From Macrocystis pyrifera (taxonomy: Eukaryota; Sar; Phaeophyceae; Laminariales; Laminariaceae), in the NCBI GenBank assembly GCA_031763025.1, contig JASSKH010000010.1, positions 3,653,901 to 3,717,900 on the forward strand: a stretch of 64,000 nt of DNA. Direction: 5' to 3'. Below are positions 25,201 to 37,612 of this stretch, one piece after another (positions within the stretch are counted from its first letter, which is position 1; each line of letters opens with the position of its first letter). Below the pieces are notes generated by a model. That model searched no databases, was not told the DNA's origin, and was given only the letters and a program-made list of their open reading frames with translations. A program made the position numbers and the translations under genes.

Positions 25201-27682
25201 CTGCTGTAGTCTGTGCTCTATATCAAAAGAAAAAAAAAAAAAAAAAAAAAAAAAAATAGCAGAAAAGAAAATAAAAAATCGGAAGAGAAATAAATAGCGA
25301 TGGACAGACGACAACAATCAATTCCCATGGCGCCAATAACGAACGTCAAACGGTAATTCGACATGTGACCGACTTGGGCACTTCCGCTTCGTCTACTGCT
25401 ATTAATAGTGCTGTACAGCAGCGGTAGTCTCGTCCTCGACGTACTTGAAGCTATGAATAAGATATCACCATACTTTTCAAGGTCAAGTTCGACGCGAGAG
25501 AGTCGACGAGGGAAGAAAATCCTTCTCGCGACGAAAACGCAAGGCACGTACCGCAGTGGGGAGGGGCGAGGGAAAAAACTACGTTTACGGGGGGCCATAG
25601 TAAATAGGACCAAATATTGTTCGCAAAAATAGGGAAATATATAGGTTTTTGTCTGAACCGTAGGTCCTATTTACTATGGTCCCTCGTCGTAATAGCCACT
25701 CCGTCCCAAAATGTAATGACTCTTTTCAGTAACTACTGATGCACAAAACCCGCTCATATTTCGGGGCAGTGGTATATTACTGCTGCATGTGACCCCGGAT
25801 ATGAGCTACGGCTGCTGTTATTACAGTAGTAGTATTAATAGTAGGGGTGGGAGAAAAAAAGAGGGCAAAGACAATGAGTAGGATGGAGAGAAAAAAAGCA
25901 ACGGCAACAGCAAACAGCAGTATGTAGTATACAGGCAGTATGTATAGTACACAGGCAATATTTTTTGTATACTGCCAGTATATGTAGTATACTGCCAGTA
26001 TATGTAGTATACTGCCAGTATATGTAGTATACTGCCAGTATATGTAGTATACTGCCACTATATGAAGTATACTGCCAGTATATGTAGTATACTGCCAGTA
26101 TATGAAGTATACTGCCAGTATATGTAGTATACTGGCAGTATTGCCAGTAACTTTCCTCGCCAGTACTACAGCAGCAGTAAGTACTACAGCGGCAGTACTA
26201 CTTCATGCTGTACGTACCACAGAAGCAGTACTGCTGTTGTACCTCAAAGTGCACTCCGGTGTTTCGGAGTACGCCAGCCCCAAATTTCTACTGCCACGCG
26301 TGTGTTGCTCACACTCAGCACTAACCCGTTATTTCTACCCGTCGACATCCAGCACAACCAACGTAGTGCCCGTGCTGACTCGCCATGCCACTTCCATACG
26401 ACGTACTCACTATTAATACGACTCGTAGAGAGATAAAAGCTCTGTGGTCTGTGGTCTCAAAATTACGAGACACAGCTATTACACTATTACGGGGGTCCAT
26501 CGTTAATAGGACCTATGGTATGCATAAAAACCTATATATTTACCTCTTTTTACTAGCAAAATTTGGTCCCGTTAACTATGGACCCCCGTAATAGAGTGCT
26601 TTGCCGCCAGCCCCGAATCACTGGCTATATACATTGCCCAATACCCGGCAAAGCCATGCCCAGAATGCTTGAATACGTCCCAGTACCTCGCGGTTGGTAT
26701 AATATGTCATACCTAAACTACTGCTGCTGTAACTATTAATATTACGGGGGTCCATAGTTAACAGGACCTATGGTATACATAAAAACCTATATATTTACCT
26801 ATTTCTACTAACAAAATTTGGTCCCATTAACTATGGACCCCCGTAATAGGACTGTTGTAGACTACCAGGTACCGCTTTACATAACACGCGATATTTTTCA
26901 CAGCCTCTGGCGTACTATTTTCAGACCCGATTTTCTCCGAAGACGCGCAGCAGGGTGGGTGCCTCACACAACACCATGGAAATAAATAAATATTGGCGGC
27001 TTTGGGGAAAAACGTGTACGAGTATGTATGTTCATCGAGAGATATTTTCCGTAAGCACGTCGCTCGGCTCGGTGTCTGCGTTCGTTCTCCCCCGTTGTGG
27101 AGAAATCACTTTTTTGTTAGATTCATCGGAGGGGGTGTGTTATTTTTATCACCCGGTATGTTATTTTTATCAACCGTGTGTTGTGTTTTCACCCGGTGTG
27201 TTATTTTATCACCCGTGTGCTATGTCATCACCAGTCAGTGTGTTATCTCGTCACATGTGTGTCATTTCATCACCCGCGTGTTTTCTTACCATCCATGTTA
27301 TCTTATCACACCCGTGTGCTATCTTACCACCCGTGTGTTATCTTACCACCCGTGTGTTATCTTACCACCCGTGTGTTTTTTGACACCCGTGTGTTATCTC
27401 ATCACCCGTGTGTTATCTCATCACCCGTGTGTCATTTCATCACCCGTGTGTTATATTATCACCCGTGTGCTATCTTACCACCCTTGTGTTATCTTAGCAC
27501 CAGTGTGTTTTTTTGTCACCCGGTGTGTTGCCTTATCACCCGTGTGTTACTACGCGGTTCGGTGACGACTTTTTACAGTTGTGCCGGTACGTACATTGTA
27601 TTTTACCACGTAAAATGTAGGGCCAAAGTACTCGTATGAGCATCAGGTGTACTTACTATTTACTACTATTACGTACTCGTAG

Positions 27683-27716
<34 letters not shown>

Positions 27717-29090
27717 CATCACTTTTACTTTCCAGCCCACTCGTAGGAGGTTCTACCCTCGACGATCTTCTGGACAAGCCGTGGTCACAGGTGTCGTCCC
27801 TTCTCCCCCCCGGTACGTGCCTTTAGTTTTTATCGCGCATAGGGTTCAGCATTCCCACTGCTCGTCGATTTTCATCGAATGTACAGCTAACTCACGCTCT
27901 CGCGCTTTCCGCTAATCAATTTTATGCAAGAAAAAGCCCCGATGAGCATGCACTCGGTGAGACTCGAACTCACGAAATTGATCTTGATAGGCTCGCGGAC
28001 CACCTACCAAGCCACCGGGGACGCCGGCTCTGTACTATTGACACAAGTCAGTGCTATTAATGATACGAAGCCAGTGTCTTCAATAGTCTAGCTTATACCA
28101 AGTTTTCCCGTAAAATACGTATGTATATATATATGTCTGGTCTGCATAATATGACTGCCAGGTATGCATAGAGATTCGTATTTTTCCTGAGTTTTAATGT
28201 TATTTTGTTTTCGTTTTTTTCTACAGAAATAAATCGTCCACATGGGCCTCGGGGTAAAATCTTTATACCCTGCTGGTACTGCTACTACTGTACTGAGTGT
28301 TGCCGCCTTCAGAAAAGTGAGGTCTTGTGGAAAAATAAATACAAACCACCTTCGGACGGACTAAACTTTTAATGTTTAAGCAGTCTGTTAGTAGACAGCT
28401 GGCGTATCTCCACAGCAAGAAGCAAACCATACCAAAGCAAAGCAAAGCCATGGAGCAATGTTCCCGAAATACGGTGGGAGTTGCCGTCCCGTGGAAGGCG
28501 AGGCCAACGCGGGTGAAAATGCTGCCCCTCCCCCCCCCGTTGCCACGGCTGGCGGTCGAGTTAGATCATTTTTGTGCGGGGAGAACCTTTACTCCGCCCC
28601 AGGGGGATGATCGTATCACGTAGTGTGTATATGGTGAGGCACCCACGAGGCAGTTCCATAGTAAACCCGTTTTGCTGTCTCTGGAAGTGGCCACACCCGA
28701 CTTTAAATCAATGCATTGATGCTGTCATCCATATGCAAGAAAATCTGCCTCTAAAGCGGTTCTTAGTAGGATGCAGCTCACCCTTCATGCGACTCGTCCA
28801 ACACCTCACGGCGCTTCGCGCTTGGTGCAAGCAATGTCTGCCTGGTCGGTGCAAATCCGACATGCTCCGTCCCGGCAGTGAAGGGATGCGAGGGTCTATG
28901 GTCATACGACTACGGCCATGCATGATAATGAGTACACACCCCCCCCCCCCCCCGATCCTCATTCTTCTTTTCAAGGCAAACCGCATGGTCATCTACTACC
29001 GAGGAGACATGCGAGGTCTTTCCTCGCCACTCCATCCCCTCTTTGTATTTTTCATCGAACCCTCCTTCTAATTTTGTTACTATATACGGG

Positions 29091-29133
<43 letters not shown>

Positions 29134-31370
29134 ATACGACTACGACCATGCATGATAATGAGCACACCCCCCCCCCCCCCCCCCCCCCCTCCCCCCCCCC
29201 CCCTCAAAAATCGACGTGCTCCGTCCCGGCATTGCAGGGACGCGGTACACTCCCCCCCCCCCCCCCGCCTACTTATCAGACTAATTGCATCTGTCGACGT
29301 CTATTTAACAGTGCATACCTTGTACTCTACGCTCGAGATTAACCGCCGTCGCACCATCCCTTCTTGAAATTCGAAACCCCTCCTCTGAACAATGTTTTAC
29401 ACTGTATTTTGCGACGCCCCCCCCCCCCCCCCCCCGGCCCCATCCCCCCCTCCCCTCCCCTCGTTCCGTCCGCTATGTATTACGCATCTGATATGTGCAT
29501 CGCATCAGTCGATGCATTATCGCCCACCACTCTGTCGGCAAATATACGAACTGTATTGATCTATTGTTTATACCTAAAATGCCCTTACACAGCTGAGCCG
29601 GGTGTTGTCTCTTTTTATCTTGCATCAAGGTGTTTTCGGTGTCGAAGCCTGCCTGGCAATGTCGGATACGGGAGGGCATGGCCGGAATGGTGAGGGCGAT
29701 GTGGGCTCCGGACGCCCGACACGTCTTGACTTTTTCCGACTACAGCCTGCACATGACCGTGTGGTCGCTCTCCACTCGACAGGTGCGGGGTGCAGGCGTA
29801 CGACGTACGGGGGTACGGGGTTACTTTTTTTTTTTTTTTTTTTTTTTTTCGCCGTTTTTTTTTTTTTTGTTTTTGCGGAGAAGAAAGAAAAGGCGCTGTG
29901 CTAGAAAAACTGGGGGGGGGGCAAGGGCGGGAGGGGGGGGGGCGGAGGTGTACTCGATAGGAGAAATGTACTTGATCTCATGCATGGCCGTAGTCGTATG
30001 ACCGTAGACCCTCGTATCCCTACAATGCCGGGGCGGAGCACGTCGGGTTTTCACCGACCAGGCAGGCATTGCTTGCACGAAGCACGAAGCGCCGTGAGCA
30101 GTTCGGCGAGTCGCACGAAGGGTGAGCTGCATCTAAGAGCTACTGAGAAACGCTTGTTGTGAGGCGGTCTTGCACACGAATGACAGCTTCGATGAGCCAA
30201 TTTGATTTCCGGTGTGGCCACTTCCAAAGACAGCAATGGAGGCTCTATGTAACTGTCTCTTGGGTGCCTTACCATGTACACACTATTAATACGTGATGCG
30301 ATCATTCCCCTTGTGCGGAGTAAAGGTGCTCCACCCCACACAACTGATCTACCGCACGGGTGATAAGATAACAGCACCATGTCACACAGGGTGCTATTAC
30401 GGGGGTCCATAGTTAACGGGACCAAATTTTGTTAGTAAAAATAAGTAAATATATAGGTTTTTGTCTGTACCACAGGTCCTATTAACTATGGACCCCCGTA
30501 ATAAGATAATACACCCCCTCCAACGATCTTTCCAAGCTGGTTTTGTCTCGACGCCGGGTAGAATGCGCACGCCGAGCGACGCGTCTACCTTATCTATCTA
30601 GATGTGTGTATTTAGCAAGGTCTCGGACGAGATCTCCTTCCCAATGCCGGCCATCTTTTCGTTTTGGTGTGCGCTCGCTCGCCCCCCCTGGTCTTCGGGA
30701 CAAATAAACCAACCGGCTTCGAAAATTCATCCCACCGGTTGTGTCATCTTGTCCCCCGTGCTGTGCACTCGTGTTTGTTATACGGTACTACACCGCTGCT
30801 GTGCGGGTTCTACTGTATATACGCACGTACAACATTTTTTTTTTTTGTCTTCCTCTTTTTTTTTTTGTGTTCTGTAAGTATTAACATTGTTAAGAAACCT
30901 CGAGAAGGCGATTCTGGGTTTTGTAGAGAGAGTGTGCCACTGCTGGAGGAGAAGGAAGGGCCGCCGTGCCTATGAGCAGTGCCGGTGCTGGTCAGTGGTG
31001 TGTGCGGGGTTCCTTTTGCCATCTGAGATCTTGAGGCGGCGGGGGGGGGGGGGGGGGGGGGAACTGTTTTTTTTTTTTTCCCTCGTGTCTCTTTTCTTGG
31101 GATCTTTACGTACGTGCGAGGGTAGAGTTCCGTCGTCCGGTGAGAGCCGGTGAGCATAAAAACGGAAACACAATCGGGTCTGTCCGTGGTTGACAAAAGT
31201 CGTTCCCCAAAAGTTCTCCCGCAAAAGGGTTTGTTCCGGCGATGGTTTATCTCGAAGTTCTGCCGCGACGGTTTCCCGCACATATCCTCTCAAAAAGCAC
31301 ACACGGAGCTTTTTTGTTTGTTTGTTTGTTTTTCTCTGACCGCTCTTCACGCAACTTATACCTGGTATGC

Positions 31371-31409
<39 letters not shown>

Positions 31410-34400
31410 TGGTGTGGATTTGTTTTCTTACGATAGTTTTTTGTTTTCTGTTTCGTTGTGTGTTTTTGCTGCTCGTGGTTTTTCGAGCGCCAGATGCACA
31501 CGGTTAGCCACCCGAAGACCGCGCCCGGGTGCGTCGCCTTCAGCCCGGACTCGCCCATCATGGCCGTGGCAACGAGAAGGGACTGTCGGTAAGTTAATTG
31601 GTGACTGTCGGTAAGATAACTGGTGACTGTCGGTAAGATAACTGGTGACTGTCGGTAAGATAACTGGTGACTGTCGGTAAGATAACTGGTGACTGTCGTT
31701 AAGATAACTGATGGCTGTCGGTAAAGTTAACTACCGCTGTAGTGCAATGCGAACATATTCAAGACATTCCTCGGAACGCTTCTTCGACTCCGGGACGATA
31801 TCACGCGGGACTTTAGTTACCCCGGGACTAAGCGGTACTATTTGCGTGGGATGTGGCCACCGCGGGACATTTTTGCGCGGGAACGGGATTTACACTTTTC
31901 CTTCCGTGGCGCGGGGGCGGGATATTACAATTTGTTCGGGACGCGTTTGTACGGGCACGGGATTTCACGTTTTATCACGGGATCACGGGATTATCCTGAA
32001 TCCCGCACAGACACGCGGGATTAGATACGGCGGGAAAAATCCCAAGGAATGCGGGGTTTCTACTTTTGACGGCGTCCCGAAGAAATATAACAGCCCCCCC
32101 CCCGCCCCCTTTCGAGCTAATTTTTTACCTGAGCGAAGAGGGCTTTTCGCGCGAATTCTTTTGCCTGATTTTACCCCCGTAGGAGAACGGCCGTCTCATC
32201 GTGGGGACCAAACACTTGAAATTACGGCCAAATTTAGGTGCAGGCACAGTAGTGCAGTACTGAAAGGGTTGATTAAAAAAACGCGCGGAAACGACCGTTT
32301 GTTTGTTTTATACTTGTGTGTTGGTCGTACGGGAAATTTTATCTCGTTTTTTTCGTACTATACGTATTGCACATTATTGTACTACAACTAGTGTGTGTTC
32401 GTGCGGGATTTTTTCTTCTTCTTGAAGTTAGCATAGGGTAAAAAAGAAGAAAGAAAAAAACAGAAGCCATCTTGTTTGTGGAAGTCGTTCGTACGTACGA
32501 CGCCGTGATTCAGTGTCGTGAACCTCTCCACGAGCTGCGAGCGAGGCCTCGCGAATCAAGTGAATGAAGCCCCCAAAAAACGACAAACATAATTAGTCTA
32601 TATGTATGATGTTGTAGAGCTAAATACGCAACACCCCTGCCGTCCACTGTCTGTCCACCACCGCGAATATGTTTTTGACCACACTTGCAAATTGCTCCGC
32701 TGCGCAAGGTGCTCGTAGCGACAGCTGTACCATCTTTAAGTGTTACCGAGGACCATAGTAAATAGGACCTACGGTCCACACAAAAACCCATATATTTACC
32801 CTTTTTTAATGCCAATATTTGGTCCTATTGACTGTGGTCCCCCGTAAGTAGTGTTGTTAACCCATTCACGTGGCTTATTATCGGTCGGTCGGTCGGTCGG
32901 TCGGTCGCAGGGACCACGTGAAGCTGTACGACACCACCACCTGGGAATCGCTGGCCAACTTCACGGTGGAAACGCTCGACCTCTGCGCCCTGGAGTGGTC
33001 GCCAGACGGATCAACGCTCTGCCTCCAGGACACGTCGCTCGAGTGAGTTTTGCTGCTTTTTTTTTTTTTCTTTTTCTTTTCCTTTTTTTTTTCTCTTCGC
33101 TGGTTTCTTTTGTGTTGCTCTTTTTCTTTTTCTTTTCTCCCTTTCTTATTTTTTCTTCGTTCTCGTTTTTTTTTTTGTCCCTTTTTTATTTTCTTCCCTC
33201 CTTTTTTTTTGTTTTTGCTCCTGAAAATATCACCGGCCGACCCCGGCTCCGCCCGCGAGAGTTGGCCCCCCCCGCGCCAAGAGCCCCGGTTTTAGTTCTA
33301 CGAATAATCACATTGACGCCCTGCCCCCCCCCCGTCCCCCTTTCTCCCTCTGACCTCACTGCTTCCCGAAGGTACCGGGTTCTGTTTTATTCTCCCACGG
33401 GGGAGTTGCTGGGGCGTTTGGAGGCGTACTCTCACGCGCTAGGCGTGAAGTCTCTCTCGTGGTCGCCCAACGGCACACTGTTGGCGGTTGGGAGCTACGA
33501 CCAGTGCGCCCGGCTGGTGTCGCCGGTGACTTGGAAGCCGGTGGTAGTGCTCAAGCACGTTCACCCCAAAACGCAGGTGTGTGGTTCTTTCAGAGTTGAT
33601 ATATTTTGATGGGTGTCGAAGTGAGGGCGGAGCGGGGGGGGGGCACCTGGCACCTAACTACAACATCATGAAAGCTTGGTTTTATGCCCCTTGGTCTGTC
33701 TGTGAGTTCTTCGCTGTCCATCCCGCGCTCGGATATATATACACATATTCACCTCGTTCTGTTTGGGACGTGTTGCACAGTCTGTAGCGGTTTTGTCGTG
33801 ATGGGTGCGCGGACATGCATGCATGCGCATTGGACAATGGTGTTGGTGCTGGCAGCAATACGGCGGGTGGAGGGTAGGTGGTGACGTGATTACAGAGACC
33901 GTACCCGGTAGGTGGTTGCGAGGAAACGAACGCTCTTTGGATGTTGGTGATGGTTGGTTGCAACATGTGGTCATGGAGTGCTGCTGGTGTTGCTGGCGCA
34001 AGCGATAGATGGCGTCAAAGTTAGAAGTAGGCGCATCGGATGTTTTTTCATGTACTGGTGCAAGCGATAAGCGGCGCGAGGATAAGCGCACCGAAATCGC
34101 CAACAGCACCACTACCCCCCTCCCCCCCTCCCTCCCTCCCTCCCTCCCTCCTCCCTCCCTACCTCCCTCCCTCCTCCCTCCCATCCCCTCCCCCTTTTTC
34201 GATGTTTTCTTTAATCAAACCTCTCTTCTTTTTTGTTTTTCACCTCCCGAAGACGGGCTTCGAAAACGTGGCCTGCTACCGCGAAGTTCCGCTAGGACAA
34301 GAACACCGCGAGGGGGACGAGGCGAACAAGGAGAACGGCGACGCCAGCACGAGCAACGCTAAAAACGGCGGCAGCGCTAACACCAGCAACGCTAAAGACA

Positions 34401-37400
34401 GCAACGCTAACCCCAACCCCAACGCCAACACCTGCGGTAACGCCTCTGCCGCTTTCTCCCTCGGCTTCGGTGGGGTTAGCGTTGGCTGTGGCGGTAGTAG
34501 CAGCCGCGGCGGTGGCGGCGGTGGCGGCGGTGGCGGCGGTGGCGGCGGCGGCGGTAACGGTGGCATTGGCAGGGGCAGCGGCAGCGGCAGCGGGTCGCCC
34601 CCCAACCGCGCCCCCGCTGACGCGTCTTCGCTGTCAATGATGGCCAGCCGCGGAGCTAAGGGGAGGAAGGCCGCCGCCGCCGCCGGCGGATGGAAAGGGA
34701 CGGGGCTGAGGGCTGGGGGGGGGCGACGCGCCTGCGGCAGTGGCGGCGGCACAGAGACCACGTTGAAGCCGCGAATGTGAGCGATGATGGTGGTGGTGGT
34801 GGTAGTGGCTGGCGATGGTGGTGGTGGGTGGTGGTGGTGGTGGTATTGGCTGGTAGTGGTGTTGGCTGGTGATGGTAGTGGTGGTGGTGGTGGTGGTGGT
34901 GGTGGTGGTGATGGTATTGGCTGGTGGTGGTGGTGGTGGTGGTGGTGGTGATGGTAATGGCTGGTGGTGGTGATGGTGGTGGTGGTTGTAGCGGGGGTTT
35001 GTTTCGGGGGGGGGCTGGTGGCTGGTAGGAAAGGGCGTCATTGGAACGATGAAACATTTCTCCGCCTTGCGTCTGTTTCCCTTGTCCCGTTGGTGCGAGG
35101 TGGGCGAGCTTGTGTACAGCAGCAGAGACGCGTCGAGGCTAGATAGGCTACGCGCAGCGCGTATATGTACCGCTCGTGGTTTTCCGCTTTCCGATTCGTG
35201 ACCCTTATACATAGGACTGCAGTCCCATTTTGGGGGCACACCACTCAAATTGCAAGTAGTTTATCCCCAAAACGGGACGGCGGTCCTAAAAGGTGTCCCT
35301 TCTTTCTGCTATTTCTAAAATCACCTGTCCCCGTGCCACAACCCCCCCCCCCCAAAAAACAAGATGGAAAGTTTCTATGCAATATTACATGCGAAAACGT
35401 TTGTAGCGAGTGCCCAAAAATGTTGCAGGTGTCTCTATTAGGAGTAGGAACGGTGCTCCGCCTCGAAAGGCATGCGTGGTCAATGGTCAAATGACTCAAA
35501 AAGCTAGCAACAAAATATGTACCCCCCCCCCCCCCCCCCCCCCTCCCTCCCTCCGCCCCTCCCCCCCATGTCATACGACTACGTACGGCCATGCATGATA
35601 ATGAGTGCCCCCCCCCCCCCCCCCCCCCCCCCCTGCCCTCCTCAAAGCTCTGGCAAGGACGTGGACATCACGTACTCGCCTTCTCTCCCGGGCCCTATCC
35701 CTTTTGAGCGGCCCGACCCCACGAAGGCCAACCCGCGTCTGGGCGTCGGACACATAATGTCGTGGAGCAGCGATGGGAGGTATCTCGCAACGCGCAACGA
35801 CAACATGCCGTCTGCGCTGTGGGTCTGGGATGCGGCGGACCTGGGTTTGTGCTCCCTCATGGTGCAGGTGCGGGTTGGTTGGTTTTGATTGGTTGGTTTT
35901 GCTTGGTTGTTCTTTTTGTTTGGTTTGAGTGGATGGATGGTTGGCTGATTGATGTGGCGGTAAATTGGTGGGTTAGTCGGTTGGTTGATCGTTAGGGTTT
36001 GGCACTGGCTGACTCAAGTCAGTTGTTACCAATCACTGCTGTACTGGATTGCAGCAGCATTACTGCTGTATCCCCTCTCTCCTCCGGAAACGGAATTGGT
36101 GGGTTTCCGTAGTATAATATGGCGTGGGCGTACGTAACATCAAATTTTTTGGCAAATATACTAGCCAGGTCAATCAGTAGATCACTACCGCCAGTACGTA
36201 CTGTTCCAGCGCCCAACCCTACTGATTTGTGATTGGTACGTTCGGGTGGTTTGAGATTTTGGATTGTGCTCGCTGCTGATGTAGGTGGGTTGTTTTGACT
36301 GGTATTTGGTTTTGGGTGGGTGGGTAAACGGTTGGTTGGTGACTGGTGATTGGTTGGTTTGGTTCGCGCTCGGGGTTTGGTTCGCGGATGACGCAGGTGG
36401 CTTGGTTGGTTGGTTGGTTGATTGGTGACTTCTGATTGGTTTGAGTGTTTTTTTTTTCTGGTTTGTGTGTTGGTTGGGTGGGTGGGTGGTGAGGTGGTTG
36501 GTTGGTTCATTGGTTGGTTTTCTTGGGTTGGTCATACGCACATGCCTGGGGTCGTGCTCGCTGGTGATGATGCTGCGGGTGGTGGGCTGTGTGACTGGCT
36601 GTTTGGTGTGATTTTGTGTGTTGTCGGTTGATTGGTTTGTGTGCTGCTTGGTTGGCTGGTGGTGGGTTGATGATTGGTGAGTTGGTTTGTTTTGTTGGTT
36701 GGATCTGGTTGGATTTCATTTGTGTGATAGGTGAGTGGGTGGGTGGGTATTCGATTGTTTGGTAGGGTGGTTTGTCCAATAGTACGAGAGCTAAGGGCTG
36801 TGGCCTCGCAATGCCGACCGTGACTCGCCCCCCGCCCCTTAACCCCCCCCCGCCTCCCCCTCCTGCGTCTTTCGCTGCTTCCGGACGTGCGCGCATACAC
36901 GATTCTTGTTCTGCAGCTGGACTCGGTGAAGTCGGCAAAGTGGTGTCCAACGCGACAGACTCTGGCGATATGCACGGGCAACCACCACGTCTACCTTTGG
37001 AGCCCTGAGGTAAAATAAAAATACATCTGTTAAGTTGGAACTTTTTTTTTGTAGTAATCATACGTACGTACGTACGTAAAAAAAATATATATTTTTACCC
37101 AGCAGCCAGGAGATTTCTATTTTTTTGTCTGGTCGTTTTGAACAAATTCGTGGGGTTTTATTTTCTGCTCCGAGGTCGGGAGATGTATCAATCACTCTTG
37201 ACTTGTATTGAAGGACCGACTGGTTTTATTTTACCGTATAAACGGTCATTATATTTCGCCCAGAGTTGTATACCGTTGTCGCACCGGGTGATAAGGTAAC
37301 ACCCCCCCTGGGTGAATGTCGGAGCCGACTTTTTCTGAAAAAGAGGGCAGGGCACACGCGCAACGAAATCGGCGGCTTTTGTTTGGGAAAGACCTTTGCC

Positions 37401-37569
37401 GACATATTTTCATGAATGCATAACTCGGCGTTTGTACTCTCCATCCACCTTGGTGCTTGGTGCAAGCACGGCTGCAGATTTTTTTTTTTCTCTTCTTTTA
37501 CCTTTTACTTTTTTTAAATACACTATTAATACAACACCACTACCGACACTACAGCCCACTAAAAAACTA

Positions 37570-37612
<43 letters not shown>

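Larger units (their letters stand above)
20430..29629 (+). other. WRAP73 intron 2 (9.2 kb)
   Basis: A dense mix of a LINE 3' end, R4 copies, nine MITE-1 or partial copies, R5 copies, two SINE1 copies and two 18-bp minisatellites. Nothing recognisable lies at 21263-21600, 26850-27100 or 28030-28500. Confidence 0.6.

Noticed and set aside
27120-27639. Three overlapping + strand frames rich in CYLTTRVLSYHPC
   Set aside because: An 18-bp minisatellite keeps all frames open; there is no nonrepetitive sequence or splice context.
29043-29367. Frames with long proline runs
   Set aside because: C runs of R4 tails; no coding content.
31581-31732. CRISPR-like regular repeat
   Set aside because: There are no spacers; the 22-bp units are directly tandem and lie in a eukaryotic gene.
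34276-35248. Pro- and His-rich - strand frames
   Set aside because: They are the complement of the Gly-rich exon 7 and the GGT microsatellite.
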